64,000 nucleotides of DNA from Salipiger thiooxidans. GTDB lineage: Bacteria; Pseudomonadota; Alphaproteobacteria; Rhodobacterales; Rhodobacteraceae. Positions 20,379-29,261 of the stretch are shown here, one piece after another; position 1 is the stretch's first letter; each line of letters starts with the position of its first letter. The notes below the pieces were generated by a model. The model did no database searches. It was not told the DNA's origin and saw nothing but the letters and a program-made list of their open reading frames with translations. The position numbers and the translations under genes were made by a program. The stretch is taken from NCBI RefSeq assembly GCF_900102075.1, contig NZ_FNAV01000013.1:110777-174776 (forward strand). The letters are read 5' to 3'.

Positions 20379-21152
20379 ATGTCGCTGTGCCCCTGCCCGC
20401 CCCTTGCCGCCGCCGTCCTCATGCTGGCGTCCTCCGTCGCTGCCGCGAATGCCGCCGAGGTGACCGTCTTCGCCGCGGCCAGCATGAAGAATGCCATGGA
20501 CGAGATCTCGGCCCGCTACGCCGAGGAGACCGGCAATACCGCGGTGGTCTCGCTCGCCGGGTCCTCGGCACTGGCCCGTCAGATCCAGGCCGGGGCGCCT
20601 GCCGACGTGTTCATCTCGGCCAACACCGACTGGATGGACACACTGGAGCAGGACGGGCTGATCGACACCGACAGCCGCGTCGACCTGCTGGGCAACAGCA
20701 TCGTGCTGGTCGCGCACGATCCGGACGCCGCGCCCGTCACCATCGACGCCGACCTGCCGCTGGCCGAGATGCTGGGCGAGGACAGGCTCGCCATGGCGCT
20801 GGTCGACGCGGTGCCCGCCGGCATCTACGGCAAGGCGGCGCTGACGTCGCTTGGGCTCTGGGACGGCGTCATGCCCCAGGTGGCGCAGACCGACAACGTG
20901 CGCGCCGCGCTGGCGCTGGTGGCCACGGGCGAGGCGCCGCTTGGCATCGTCTACGCCACCGACGCCGCGGCCGAACCCGACGTGTCCGTGCTCGGCACCT
21001 TCCCCGAGGACAGCCACGCGCCGATCACCTACCCCGCAGCCACGCTCGCCGACGGCGACGCCGCCGTCGCGCAGGAGTTTCTCGACTACCTGCAAGGGCC
21101 TGTTGCGCGCGCGGCCTTCGAACGGCAGGGTTTCACTGTCCTGACGGAGTGA
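20379..21152 (+). CDS. modA: Molybdate ABC transporter, periplasmic binding protein
   Basis: The start at 20379 (MSLCPCPPLAAAV) gives a signal peptide ending ANAAE. The mature part has the ModA signature VTVFAAASMKNAMDEI, the substrate-loop serine in VSLAGSSALARQI, and AGAPADVFISAN. ModA captures molybdate or tungstate in the periplasm and delivers it to ModBC. GGAG lies 8 bases upstream of the start. First gene of modABC, downstream of the palindrome at 20340. Confidence 0.95.
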   Translation: MSLCPCPPLAAAVLMLASSVAAANAAEVTVFAAASMKNAMDEISARYAEETGNTAVVSLAGSSALARQIQAGAPADVFISANTDWMDTLEQDGLIDTDSRVDLLGNSIVLVAHDPDAAPVTIDADLPLAEMLGEDRLAMALVDAVPAGIYGKAALTSLGLWDGVMPQVAQTDNVRAALALVATGEAPLGIVYATDAAAEPDVSVLGTFPEDSHAPITYPAATLADGDAAVAQEFLDYLQGPVARAAFERQGFTVLTE

Positions 21153-21162
21153 TCCCCCCCCC

Positions 21163-21855
21163 ATGACCCTGCTCAGCCCCGAGGAATGGCAGGCCGTCGC
21201 GCTGTCGCTGCGCGTCGCGCTCTGGGCGACGCTTGGCGGGCTCCCGTTTGGCATCCTCGTGGCGTATGCGCTGGCCCGCTGGGAGTTTCCAGGCAAGCAG
21301 ATCCTCAACGGGCTGGTGCACCTTCCGCTGATCCTGCCACCGGTGGTCACCGGCTACCTGCTGTTGCTGACCTTCGGTACCCGAGGGCCCATCGGCAGCG
21401 TCCTGCAGGATATCGGCATCGTCTTCGCCTTCCGCTGGACCGGCGCGGCGCTGGCGGCGGGGATCATGGCCTTTCCGCTGATGGTCCGCGCCATCCGCCT
21501 GTCGATCGAGGCGGTGGACCCCAAGCTCGAACAGGCCGGCGCCACGCTCGGCGCCTCCCCGCCCTGGGTCTTCGCCACGGTAACCCTGCCGCTCGTGCTG
21601 CCAGGCATCCTCGCGGGCGCGATCCTCGCCTTCGCCAAGGCGATGGGTGAGTTCGGCGCCACGATCACCTTCGTCTCGAACATCCCCGGCCAGACCCAGA
21701 CCCTGCCCTCGGCGATCTACGCCTTCCTGCAGGTGCCGGGCGGCGAGGCCTCGGCGCTGAGGCTGGTCGTGGTCTCGGTGGTCATCGCCATGACCGCGCT
21801 GATGCTGTCCGAGGTCCTCTCCCGGCGCATCGCGAAACGGGTGGCGGGCGCATGA
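21163..21855 (+). CDS. modB: Molybdate ABC transporter permease
   Basis: The 230-residue inner-membrane protein has five to six helices and the EAA coupling loop (EQAGATLGASPPWVFATVTLPL) that contacts ModC. Conserved PLILPPVVTGYLLLLTFGTRGPIG and GEFGATITFVSNIPGQTQTLP are typical ModB segments. It starts 10 bases after modA and overlaps modC by 4 bases (ATGA), indicating coupled translation. Confidence 0.95.
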   Translation: MTLLSPEEWQAVALSLRVALWATLGGLPFGILVAYALARWEFPGKQILNGLVHLPLILPPVVTGYLLLLTFGTRGPIGSVLQDIGIVFAFRWTGAALAAGIMAFPLMVRAIRLSIEAVDPKLEQAGATLGASPPWVFATVTLPLVLPGILAGAILAFAKAMGEFGATITFVSNIPGQTQTLPSAIYAFLQVPGGEASALRLVVVSVVIAMTALMLSEVLSRRIAKRVAGA

Positions 21856-22952
21856 GCCTGAAGGTCGAGCTCAGCCACCGCTTCGGCACTTTCGCGCTCG
21901 ATGCTAGCTTCGAGGCACCGCAGGGGGTGACGGTGCTGTTCGGGCGCTCGGGCTCGGGCAAGACCACCATCGTCAACGCGGTCGCGGGGCTGCTGCGGCC
22001 CGACACAGGCAGGATCGCCGTCGGCGAGCGGGTGCTCTTCGACAGCACCCGGCGGGTCTGGTTGCCGACCCATCGCCGCAGGCTCGGCTACATCTTTCAG
22101 GACGCGCGGCTCTTCCCGCATCTCACCGTGCGCCAGAACCTCGCCTACGGGCGCTGGTTCGCGCAGAAAGCGGGCCGGAGCGAAGACAGCGCCCGCGTCA
22201 TCGAGATGCTCGGTATCGGCGCGCTGCTCGACCGGCGGCCCGGCGCACTCTCCGGGGGCGAGCGCCAGCGTGTCGCCATCGGGCGCGCCCTGCTGGCCCA
22301 GCCGCAGCTCATCCTTGCGGACGAGCCGCTGGCCGCCCTGGACGAGGAGCGGAAGTCCGAGATCCTGCCCTATTTCGAACGGCTCCGGGACGAGACCTCG
22401 GTGCCGATCCTCTACGTCAGCCACTCCCCCGCCGAGGTGGCGCGGCTGGCGACCTCGGTCGTGGCCCTGCAGGACGGGCGCGTCGCCCGGCAGGGCAGCG
22501 CCACCGAGGTGCTGGGCGACCCCAAGGTCACCCCGCTTGGCCCCGGCGGCGCTGGTGCGGTTCTCGAAACCACCGTGGCGACGCACCATCCCGACGGGCT
22601 GACCGAGCTTCAGGCCGGCGGGGTGCAACTGCTGGTGCCGCAGGTCCAGCGCCCGCCCGGCGCCCACGTACGCGTCCATGTCGAAGCGCAGGACGTGATG
22701 CTGGCGATCCGGCGCCCCGAGGGGATCTCGGCGCTCAACGTGCTGCCGGCCCGCATCCTCGCGTTGCGGATCGGCGACGGCCCCGGCGCGCTCGTGCAGC
22801 TCGACGTCGGGGGCAACCTGCTGCTGGCACGGGTCACGCGCCGGTCGGCGACAGTGCTCGGGCTCCGGACCGGGCAGGAGGTCTTCGCGGTGCTCAAGGC
22901 CGTTTCGGTCGCCAAGGACGGCATCGCGGGGCGCGGGATCCTACCGCGCTGA
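21852..22952 (+). CDS. modC: Molybdate ABC transporter ATP-binding protein
   Basis: The 366-residue ATPase has Walker A GRSGSGKTT, signature LSGGERQRV, Walker B LILADEPL and an H-loop (YVSHSPAEV). The C terminus is a TOBE/Mop domain (MLAIRRPEGISALNVLPARI), the molybdate-binding regulatory fold found in ModC. It energises ModB. It overlaps modB by 4 bases. Confidence 0.95.
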   Translation: MSLKVELSHRFGTFALDASFEAPQGVTVLFGRSGSGKTTIVNAVAGLLRPDTGRIAVGERVLFDSTRRVWLPTHRRRLGYIFQDARLFPHLTVRQNLAYGRWFAQKAGRSEDSARVIEMLGIGALLDRRPGALSGGERQRVAIGRALLAQPQLILADEPLAALDEERKSEILPYFERLRDETSVPILYVSHSPAEVARLATSVVALQDGRVARQGSATEVLGDPKVTPLGPGGAGAVLETTVATHHPDGLTELQAGGVQLLVPQVQRPPGAHVRVHVEAQDVMLAIRRPEGISALNVLPARILALRIGDGPGALVQLDVGGNLLLARVTRRSATVLGLRTGQEVFAVLKAVSVAKDGIAGRGILPR

Positions 22953-23099
22953 GGCGCGCCGGAACCGCGCGCTATCGGCCTCCAAATATTCTGCTTTTTG
23001 CGTGGAACTTCTGCAGCGCAGAAACTGTTAAAGTTGCGTCATAATACCGATACAAGCTCCCCTCATAAGGCGGGCGAGCGAACAAGGAAGATGCCACGT

Positions 23100-23924
23100 A
23101 TGCCGTCCTCCCCTGCCGGCACAGACGCCCGCCGCACCCTGCGCAGCCTATTCCTCTCCGACCTCCATCTCGGTGCCCGTGCCAGCCGGCCCGGACATGT
23201 TCTCGACTTCCTGCGCGGGATCGAGGCCGAGACGATCTATCTCGTCGGCGACATCTTCGACATCTGGCACGGTGGCCGCGTACACTGGTCCGACGCCCAT
23301 GACGCGGTGCTGACCGACCTGCGCGCCCGCGCGAGGGATGGCACCCGGATCGTCTACCTGCCCGGCAACCACGACGCCGCCATGCGCGCCCCCGACGCCA
23401 ACATGGACGGCTGGGAGTTGCGCGAAGCCGTGGTCCACAAGGCCGCCGACGGCCGCCGCTACCTCGTGCTGCACGGCGACCAGTGCGACCCGCGCTTCCT
23501 GCGCTGGCATTTCATGACCCGTCTCGGCAGCCGGCTCGACGCGCTGCTCCGGCAGGTCGACGACTGGCAGCGGAAGCGCAGCGACATCGGCCCCGACGAG
23601 CGCAGCCCCGCCCAGCGCGTCATCGACCGCGCCAACCAGGTGATGGCCATGGGCGACCGCTTCGAGCGCCGGCTGATCAAGCTCGCGCAGGCGTCTGGAA
23701 CCATGGGCGTGATCTGCGGCCACTCGCACAAGCCCGCGCTGCGCCGGCACGGCGAGCTGGTCTACGCCAATTGCGGCGACTGGATCGACAGCCTGACGGC
23801 GCTGGCCGAGGACACCCGCGGCACGCTCCGCCTGCTCGAGTTCACCCCCGCCCCCGCCACGCTTCCGGCGCTGCCCAAGCCCGCGAAAAGCAACGACGGC
23901 GCGCTTGCAGGGGGCATCGCATGA
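23100..23924 (+). CDS. LpxH/UDP-2,3-diacylglucosamine diphosphatase-like metallophosphoesterase
   Basis: The metal-binding signatures of calcineurin-like phosphoesterases are all present: SDLHLG, GDIFD, GNHD, HGDQCD and CGHSHKP. The layout, with an LVGDIFDIWHGGRVHW segment, is that of UDP-2,3-diacylglucosamine pyrophosphatase-type enzymes, which act on the inner face of the membrane in lipid A synthesis, though many relatives have other substrates. The start at 23100 has AGGAAG 9 bases upstream; another ATG at 23091 is in frame but too close to that site. It overlaps the next gene by 4 bases, linking it to the glycosyltransferases. Confidence 0.88.
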   Translation: MPSSPAGTDARRTLRSLFLSDLHLGARASRPGHVLDFLRGIEAETIYLVGDIFDIWHGGRVHWSDAHDAVLTDLRARARDGTRIVYLPGNHDAAMRAPDANMDGWELREAVVHKAADGRRYLVLHGDQCDPRFLRWHFMTRLGSRLDALLRQVDDWQRKRSDIGPDERSPAQRVIDRANQVMAMGDRFERRLIKLAQASGTMGVICGHSHKPALRRHGELVYANCGDWIDSLTALAEDTRGTLRLLEFTPAPATLPALPKPAKSNDGALAGGIA

Positions 23925-25045
23925 CCGAAATCATCCTCACCACCGTCCTCGCCGTCACCCTCGGGGTGCATCTCCTGACCGCGCTGCTTGCGGCGCTGCG
24001 CTATCGCAAGGCCCCGCCCGCGGGCGTTGACGACGAACTGCCGTTCGTGTCGCTGGTGCGCCCGATCTGCGGGCTCGACACCTTCGACGCCGAGACCCTC
24101 GGTTCGTCCTTCGCCCAGGAGTACCCGCGCTACGAGGTGATCTTCTGCGCCCCCTCCGACCGCGATCCCGCGGTGCCGCTGGTGCGCGAGATGATCGCCG
24201 CCAACCCCCATGTCGAGGCCGAGCTGCTCTGTGGCGAGACTGCGATCAGCGGCAATCCGAAGCTCAACAACCTGCACAAGGGCTATATCTCGGCCCGGGG
24301 CGAGTGGCTGGCGATGACCGACAGCAACCTGCTGCTGCCGCCCGAGTACCTGCGCACCCTCGTCGATACGTGGCGCGGCAACACGGGACTGGTCTCCTCG
24401 CCCCCCGCCGGGATCCGCCCGGGCAATTTCTGGGGGGCGCTGGAATGCGCCTTCCTGAACACCTCGCAGGGGCGCTGGCAGCTCGCCGCAGATTCGCTCG
24501 GCATGGGCTTTGCGCAGGGCAAGACGCTGTTCTGGCACCGCAAGGTGCTCGAGACGGGCGGCGGGCTTCCGGCGCTGGGCCGCAACCTCGCCGAAGACGT
24601 GGCCGCGACCAAGCTGGTGCGCAACCAGGGCCGCCGGGTACGCCTGACACCCCGGCTCTTCGCCCAGCCCATCGGCACCCGCAACGCCCGCACCGTCTGG
24701 GATCGCCAGCTGCGCTGGAGCCGGGTACGCCGCGACGGTTTCCCGCTGATCTTCTCGGCCGAGATCCTGCAGGGGCCGCTGGTGCCGGTGGCCGCGCTTG
24801 CCGGGCTCGCGGCGCTCGGCGTGGTGCCGGCGCTGCTGATCCTGCCGCTTCTTCTGGCGTGGTACGGTGCGGAATACGCGCTTGCGCGCATCGCCGGCTG
24901 GCCCGCGTCGGCCCGCGACATCGGCGCCATGATCCTCCGGGACGTCTTGCTTCCTCCGCTCTGGGTTGCCACATGGGCAGGGCGCGGGATTACCTGGCGG
25001 GGCACCGAGATGGCGCCCGAGGCTTCCCCCCGCCCCGCGGAGTAG
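23921..25045 (+). CDS. GT21-type (ceramide glucosyltransferase-like) glycosyltransferase
   Basis: The 374-residue protein opens with a membrane helix (IILTTVLAVTLGVHLLTALLAAL), then a GT-A domain with SLVRPICGLD, YEVIFCAPSDRDP, the acceptor motif AMTDSN and AEDVAATKLV, and the QxxRW motif in RQLRWSR, followed by C-terminal membrane helices. This order is typical of GT21 ceramide/hopanoid-type glucosyltransferases that glycosylate lipids on the cytoplasmic face. ATGA overlap with the upstream phosphoesterase. Lipid acceptor not determined. Confidence 0.87.
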   Translation: MTEIILTTVLAVTLGVHLLTALLAALRYRKAPPAGVDDELPFVSLVRPICGLDTFDAETLGSSFAQEYPRYEVIFCAPSDRDPAVPLVREMIAANPHVEAELLCGETAISGNPKLNNLHKGYISARGEWLAMTDSNLLLPPEYLRTLVDTWRGNTGLVSSPPAGIRPGNFWGALECAFLNTSQGRWQLAADSLGMGFAQGKTLFWHRKVLETGGGLPALGRNLAEDVAATKLVRNQGRRVRLTPRLFAQPIGTRNARTVWDRQLRWSRVRRDGFPLIFSAEILQGPLVPVAALAGLAALGVVPALLILPLLLAWYGAEYALARIAGWPASARDIGAMILRDVLLPPLWVATWAGRGITWRGTEMAPEASPRPAE

Positions 25046-25048
25046 AGT

Positions 25049-25621
25049 TTGTTGGGACTGGAAACGGTTGCTGCGCTGATCGCCAAGGACGGTCTGGCGA
25101 TCCTGGCCCCGATTGCCGTGTTGGAGGGGCCCATCGTCACGGTCATCGCCGCATGGCTGGCGAGCCGCGGCCTGCTCGACGTCTGGAGTGTGGCCATCGT
25201 CGTCATCCTCGCGGATCTCTTCGGCGACGCGATGTTCTATGCGCTCGGCCGCTGGGGCCTGAACCGCCTGTCGATCCGCTGGCGCTACCGTCTCGGGCTC
25301 AGCCGCTCGCGCATCAGCTCGCTGGCCGAGCACTTCCGGACCAGCGGCGGCAAGACCCTCGTCTTCGGCAAGCTCACCCATTCCGCCGGGGCGCCGATCC
25401 TCGTGGCGGCGGGGCTGGGCCGGATGCCGGTGGCCAAGTTCCTCTGGGTGAACCTGCTGGCCACGATCCCCAAGAGCCTGTTCTTCGTGGCCATCGGATA
25501 TGCGTTCGGATCCGCCTACAGCCAGATCGACAACTGGATTGCGCGCGTTTCGCTCCTACTTCTTGGTGTGATCATGCTGACCGGCATCGTCTGGTTCCTG
25601 AAGAAGCAAACCCGCAAATGA
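25049..25621 (+). CDS. DedA family (SNARE-associated) membrane protein
   Basis: The TTG start at 25049 is chosen because GCGGAG lies 6 bases upstream and the upstream stop is 1 codon before. The 190 aa contain the DedA features: EGPIVTVIAAWLASRG (re-entrant loop with acidic residue), GDAMFYALGRW, and FGKLTHSAGAPILVAAGLGRMP. DedA proteins flip lipid carriers or phospholipids; here the neighbours suggest glycolipid transport. It overlaps the next gene by 4 bases. Confidence 0.88.
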   Translation: MLGLETVAALIAKDGLAILAPIAVLEGPIVTVIAAWLASRGLLDVWSVAIVVILADLFGDAMFYALGRWGLNRLSIRWRYRLGLSRSRISSLAEHFRTSGGKTLVFGKLTHSAGAPILVAAGLGRMPVAKFLWVNLLATIPKSLFFVAIGYAFGSAYSQIDNWIARVSLLLLGVIMLTGIVWFLKKQTRK

Positions 25622-26310
25622 CCAAGATCTCCTGCATCATCCCCGCCTTCAACGAAGCCCCCCGCATCGGGGCCGTGCTGCAAGCCGTGCTCGACCATCC
25701 CATGATCCACGAGGTGATCGTGGTAGATGACGGCTCATCCGACGGCACCCCCGACCTTGCTGAAGACTTCGCGACCCGACACGACCGGCTCCGGGTGATC
25801 CGCCAGCCGCAGAACGGCGGCAAGAGCCGCGCGGTGGCCTCGGGGGTTGAAGCCGCTTCGGGCAGCCACATCCTGATGCTCGACAGCGATCTGCTGGGGC
25901 TCGACCACGAGCACCTCGCGGCGCTGATCTCGCCGGTGGTTGACCGCCGCGCCGAGGCCACGATCAGCCTGCGCCGCAACGCACCGCGCGTCTGGCGCGC
26001 CATCGGCATCGACTACATCTCGGGCGAGCGGGTGATGCCGCGCGCCCTGCTGGCCGAGCGTCTGGACGAGCTGCGCGCACTGCCCCGCTTCGGGCTCGAA
26101 GTCTTCATCAACGAGCTCTGGCTCGACGAGGAGCTGCGCATCGCCATCGTCGACTGGCCCGGCGTCGAGAGCCCCTTCAAGCACACCAAGCGCGGCGGCT
26201 GGCTGGCCGGGATCCGCGCAGACATCTCGATGCTGGGCGACATCTTCCGCACCGTCTCGCCGGCCGAGACCCTGCGGCAGGTTTTCGCGCTCCGCGCACG
26301 CCGGATTTGA
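25618..26310 (+). CDS. Family 2 glycosyltransferase
   Basis: The 230-residue GT-A enzyme begins ISCIIPAFNEAPRIG, has the donor motif VIVVDDGSSDGT and the metal-binding LMLDSDLLGL. It lacks membrane helices, like dolichyl-phosphate-mannose synthase types, and probably works with the membrane enzymes upstream. ATGA overlap with the DedA gene shows it is the last member of this four-gene operon. Sugar donor and acceptor unknown. Confidence 0.88.
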   Translation: MTKISCIIPAFNEAPRIGAVLQAVLDHPMIHEVIVVDDGSSDGTPDLAEDFATRHDRLRVIRQPQNGGKSRAVASGVEAASGSHILMLDSDLLGLDHEHLAALISPVVDRRAEATISLRRNAPRVWRAIGIDYISGERVMPRALLAERLDELRALPRFGLEVFINELWLDEELRIAIVDWPGVESPFKHTKRGGWLAGIRADISMLGDIFRTVSPAETLRQVFALRARRI

Positions 26311-26410
26311 CCCCGCCCCGCCGGAACGCCTTGCGGCGCGGGGCGCCCCCGTCCAGCCGTGCCCCGGCTGCCGGGGACGGCAGCGCCGGGAACTGCGGGA
26401 CCACTTGCCG

Positions 26411-27397
26411 ATGAGCCGACCCCTGAAGTTCGCCGCCAACGCGGTCTTTGCGATCGTAGTGCTTGCCGGGACCGCGTGGACTGCCACGGCGCTCTGGTTC
26501 CACCTCGCGGGCCTGCCGCTGATCCTCGGCTGGGCGCTGCTGGCCATCGTCGCAGTGGTGGCGATCTACGCGCGGGCACGCCAGCCGCTGCTCGGCTGGG
26601 TCGTGGTGGGCCTCGCGGCGCTGCTCACCGCGGGATGGTATGCCACCATCCGGCCCTCGGACGACCGCGACTGGGCGCCGGACGTGGCCCGCGGCGTGAA
26701 GGCGCAGGTCGCGGGCGAACTCGTCACCCTCAGCGACGTGCGCGACTTCCACTGGCAGGACAGCGACCACGCGGAAGAGCGCTGGATCACCCGCACTGTC
26801 GACCTGAGCCAGATCAAGACCGTCGACATGCTGACTTCGGTCTGGAACAACCCCGAGATCGCCCACCTGCTGGTGAGCTTCGGCTTCGCGGGTGGCGAGC
26901 ACGTCGTGTTCTCGGTCGAGATCCGGCGCGAGGCGGACGAGAGCTTCAACGAGATCGGCGGCTTCTTCCGCCAGTTCGAGCTGGTGCTGATCGCCGCCAC
27001 CGAGGGCGACATCGTCCGGCTGCGTACCAACCACCGCAAGGAAGAGGTGCGGCTCTACCCCATCGACCTGACGCCCGACCAGCAGCGGCGGCTGTTCCTG
27101 TCCTACGTGACGCTGGCGCAAGATCTCGAGGCGGCGCCGCGCTTCTACAACACCGTCACCGCCAACTGCACCACGGTGGTCTACGGGCTCGCGCAAGTGC
27201 TGAACCCGAGCCTGCCGCTCCACAGCAGCCTGATCCTGTCCGGGCGGTTGCCGGAGTACATCGACGCGCAGGGCGTGCTGGCCGGCGAGGGAAGCGTCGG
27301 CGACCGGCGTGCGGCGGCGCTGATCACGCCCAAGGCGCAGGCCGCCGGAGAAGCCGCGGATTTCTCCGAAGCCATCCGTCGGCCGGCTGCCCCCTGA
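26411..27397 (+). CDS. DUF4105 membrane-anchored protein
   Basis: Three N-terminal hydrophobic helices (within residues 8-80) precede a soluble domain with the DUF4105 features: VRDFHWQDSDHAEERWITRTVDLSQIK, WNNPEIAHLLVSFGFAGGEHVVFSVE, and NTVTANCTTVVYG, whose cysteine and asparagine recall NlpC/P60-like lipoprotein-associated domains. The start at 26411 follows a weak site. Function is unknown; localisation inner membrane with an outward domain is likely. Confidence 0.85.
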   Translation: MSRPLKFAANAVFAIVVLAGTAWTATALWFHLAGLPLILGWALLAIVAVVAIYARARQPLLGWVVVGLAALLTAGWYATIRPSDDRDWAPDVARGVKAQVAGELVTLSDVRDFHWQDSDHAEERWITRTVDLSQIKTVDMLTSVWNNPEIAHLLVSFGFAGGEHVVFSVEIRREADESFNEIGGFFRQFELVLIAATEGDIVRLRTNHRKEEVRLYPIDLTPDQQRRLFLSYVTLAQDLEAAPRFYNTVTANCTTVVYGLAQVLNPSLPLHSSLILSGRLPEYIDAQGVLAGEGSVGDRRAAALITPKAQAAGEAADFSEAIRRPAAP

Positions 27398-27413
27398 GCG
27401 GGCTTGGGCCGCC

Positions 27414-28490
27414 TCAGGCCACGAGCCTGCGCAGCGCCTCCATGCAGTCCACCAGCTGCGACAGCTCGATGAACTCGTCCGGCTGGTGCCCCTGCGCCAT
27501 GTCACCCGGGCCCCAGACCACGGTCGGGATCCCTGCCGCCGCGAAGTAGCCGGCCTCGGTGCCGTAGGAAACCTTTCCGGTCCCCTGCGCCAGCCCGCGC
27601 AGCCGCACCAGCGCCGGTTGCTCCGGGTCGGTGTCGAGCCCCGGGTAGGCGATCGTCTGCTCGAGCTCGACGTCCTCGAGCCCCGCCATCACCCGCGGCA
27701 GGATCGCCTCGGGCGTTTCCGAGGCGAGGTGGCGGATCTCGAAGGCCACCTCGGCGCGGTCGGGCACGATGTTGAGCGCGGTGCCGCCGTGGAGCGTGCC
27801 CACGTGCAGGGTCGAGCAGGGCACGTCGTAGCCCGGATCCTGCGCGCCCTCGGCCATCAGCCGCGCCTGCTCGGCCCGGACCGCGGCGACGAGATCGCAG
27901 GCGACGTGCAGCGCGTTCCTGAAGCGGGGTGCCATGGCGGAATGCCCGGCCTCGCCGCGACAGGTGGCCCGGTAGGCGGCCTTGCCCTTGTGGCCGGTGG
28001 CCATGACCAGCGAGGTGGGCTCGCCCACGACGCAGAGCGCCGGGTCGGGCAACAGCTCGCGCACGGCGGGCATCATCTGCGGGATGCCGCGGCAGCCGAC
28101 CTCCTCGTCCCAGGACAGCACGATGGCCAGCGGTCCGGCGCTTTCCGGAAGCTCCTCGGCAAGCGCGAGGCAGCAGGCGACGAAGCCCTTCATGTCTGTC
28201 GTGCCGCGCCCGAAGAGCCGATCGCCTTCACGGGCGAGTGCAAACGGATCGCGGGTCCATGCCTGCCCGCTCGCGGGCACCACGTCGGTATGCGCCGAGA
28301 GGACCAGCCCGCCGTCGCCGCCGCGGCGGGCGATGAGCCCGGCCTTTTCGCCGCAGGAGGACGGCACCCTCGTCACCTCGAAACCGGCGCCCGAAAGCTG
28401 CGCCTGCGCCCAGTCCACCAGCGCGAGGTTGCTGTCCGACGACACGGTGGGAAACGCGATCAGACGGTCGAGAAGCTCGAGAACCCGCAT
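27414..28490 (-). CDS. argE: M20-family acetylornithine deacetylase-like amidohydrolase
   Basis: The 358-residue enzyme has the metal-site motifs of M20 hydrolases: SAHTDVVP, GRGTTDMKG, WDEEVGCRG and VVGEPTS, followed by the dimerisation/lid domain (GEAGHSAMAPRFRNALH). The closest known group is ArgE, which removes acetyl from N-acetylornithine, but the gene sits with DUF1028 and a Rieske oxygenase beside a polyamine locus, so another N-acyl or N-carbamoyl amine may be the substrate. It starts 5 bases after the DUF1028 stop, so they share a transcript. Confidence 0.85.
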   Translation of the reverse strand: MRVLELLDRLIAFPTVSSDSNLALVDWAQAQLSGAGFEVTRVPSSCGEKAGLIARRGGDGGLVLSAHTDVVPASGQAWTRDPFALAREGDRLFGRGTTDMKGFVACCLALAEELPESAGPLAIVLSWDEEVGCRGIPQMMPAVRELLPDPALCVVGEPTSLVMATGHKGKAAYRATCRGEAGHSAMAPRFRNALHVACDLVAAVRAEQARLMAEGAQDPGYDVPCSTLHVGTLHGGTALNIVPDRAEVAFEIRHLASETPEAILPRVMAGLEDVELEQTIAYPGLDTDPEQPALVRLRGLAQGTGKVSYGTEAGYFAAAGIPTVVWGPGDMAQGHQPDEFIELSQLVDCMEALRRLVA

Positions 28491-28494
28491 GCGC

Positions 28495-29172
28495 TCACTC
28501 GTCCCCGGGCACGCCGTAGGAGGGCGCGGCAGAAGGGTTCAGCGCGCGCGTGACGTAATCCGCCGCCTGCGGCTGGTAGACCTCCCATGCGCGGGCGATG
28601 GCCTTGATCGGGCAGCCGTCGTCGATCCAGTCGCAGCGCAGCTCGGCATAGGGCCAGCTCTCGCGGTCGACGATCAGAAGCCCCGCCGAATGCACCGGCC
28701 CGGCCTCGCCTCCCGCAGCCATCCCCGCCTGCATCGCCGCGATCAGCCGGTCGCCCAGCGCGCCGGTCGCTTGTTCGAAGCCCGCGACGATGGCCGCCGG
28801 CACGCCGTCATTGGCAAGCAGGTTGCCGGCCGAGACCACGTCGCGCCCGATGGCCTGCGTCCAGATCCCCAGCGAGTTCGGCCCCGAGTGGATTGCCGTG
28901 CCGCCCTGCGCATCGACCGCAAGCACCTGTCGGTAGTCCATGAAGGCGCCTGAGGCGCGCACCTGTGCCACGGCCTCTTCGGCGCCCGCGCCCTTGGCCA
29001 TCAGATCCAGCGCCGCCGGTCCCAGCCGCGGGTCGGTCACGTTCTGCGAGGCCACCGCGCCCACGCCGGCCCGGGCAAAGGCGCAGCGCGCCGCCACGGC
29101 GGGCGAGGAGGACGAGATCGCCACCCCGAACTGTCCGGTCTCGGCGCAGCGCGCCACCAGCGAAAAGGTCAT
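28495..29172 (-). CDS. DUF1028 family protein
   Basis: The start at 29172 (MTFSLVARCAETGQFG) has GGAAGGAG upstream; the open frame further upstream is a shadow. The protein has the DUF1028 N-terminal pattern (VAISSSSPAVAARCAFARAGVGAVASQN, GPAALDLMAKG) resembling Ntn-type hydrolases. This family typically accompanies amino-acid or amine catabolic genes. No activity is established for it. 225 aa. Confidence 0.88.
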   Translation of the reverse strand: MTFSLVARCAETGQFGVAISSSSPAVAARCAFARAGVGAVASQNVTDPRLGPAALDLMAKGAGAEEAVAQVRASGAFMDYRQVLAVDAQGGTAIHSGPNSLGIWTQAIGRDVVSAGNLLANDGVPAAIVAGFEQATGALGDRLIAAMQAGMAAGGEAGPVHSAGLLIVDRESWPYAELRCDWIDDGCPIKAIARAWEVYQPQAADYVTRALNPSAAPSYGVPGDE

Positions 29173-29261
29173 GATTGCTCCTTCCGCCCGACCCTCGCCG
29201 GGCTGTCTTCTGTCTTCGTTTGCCCGCCGACCCGACGACCCGAAGGGCGCCCCGGCGAGGG

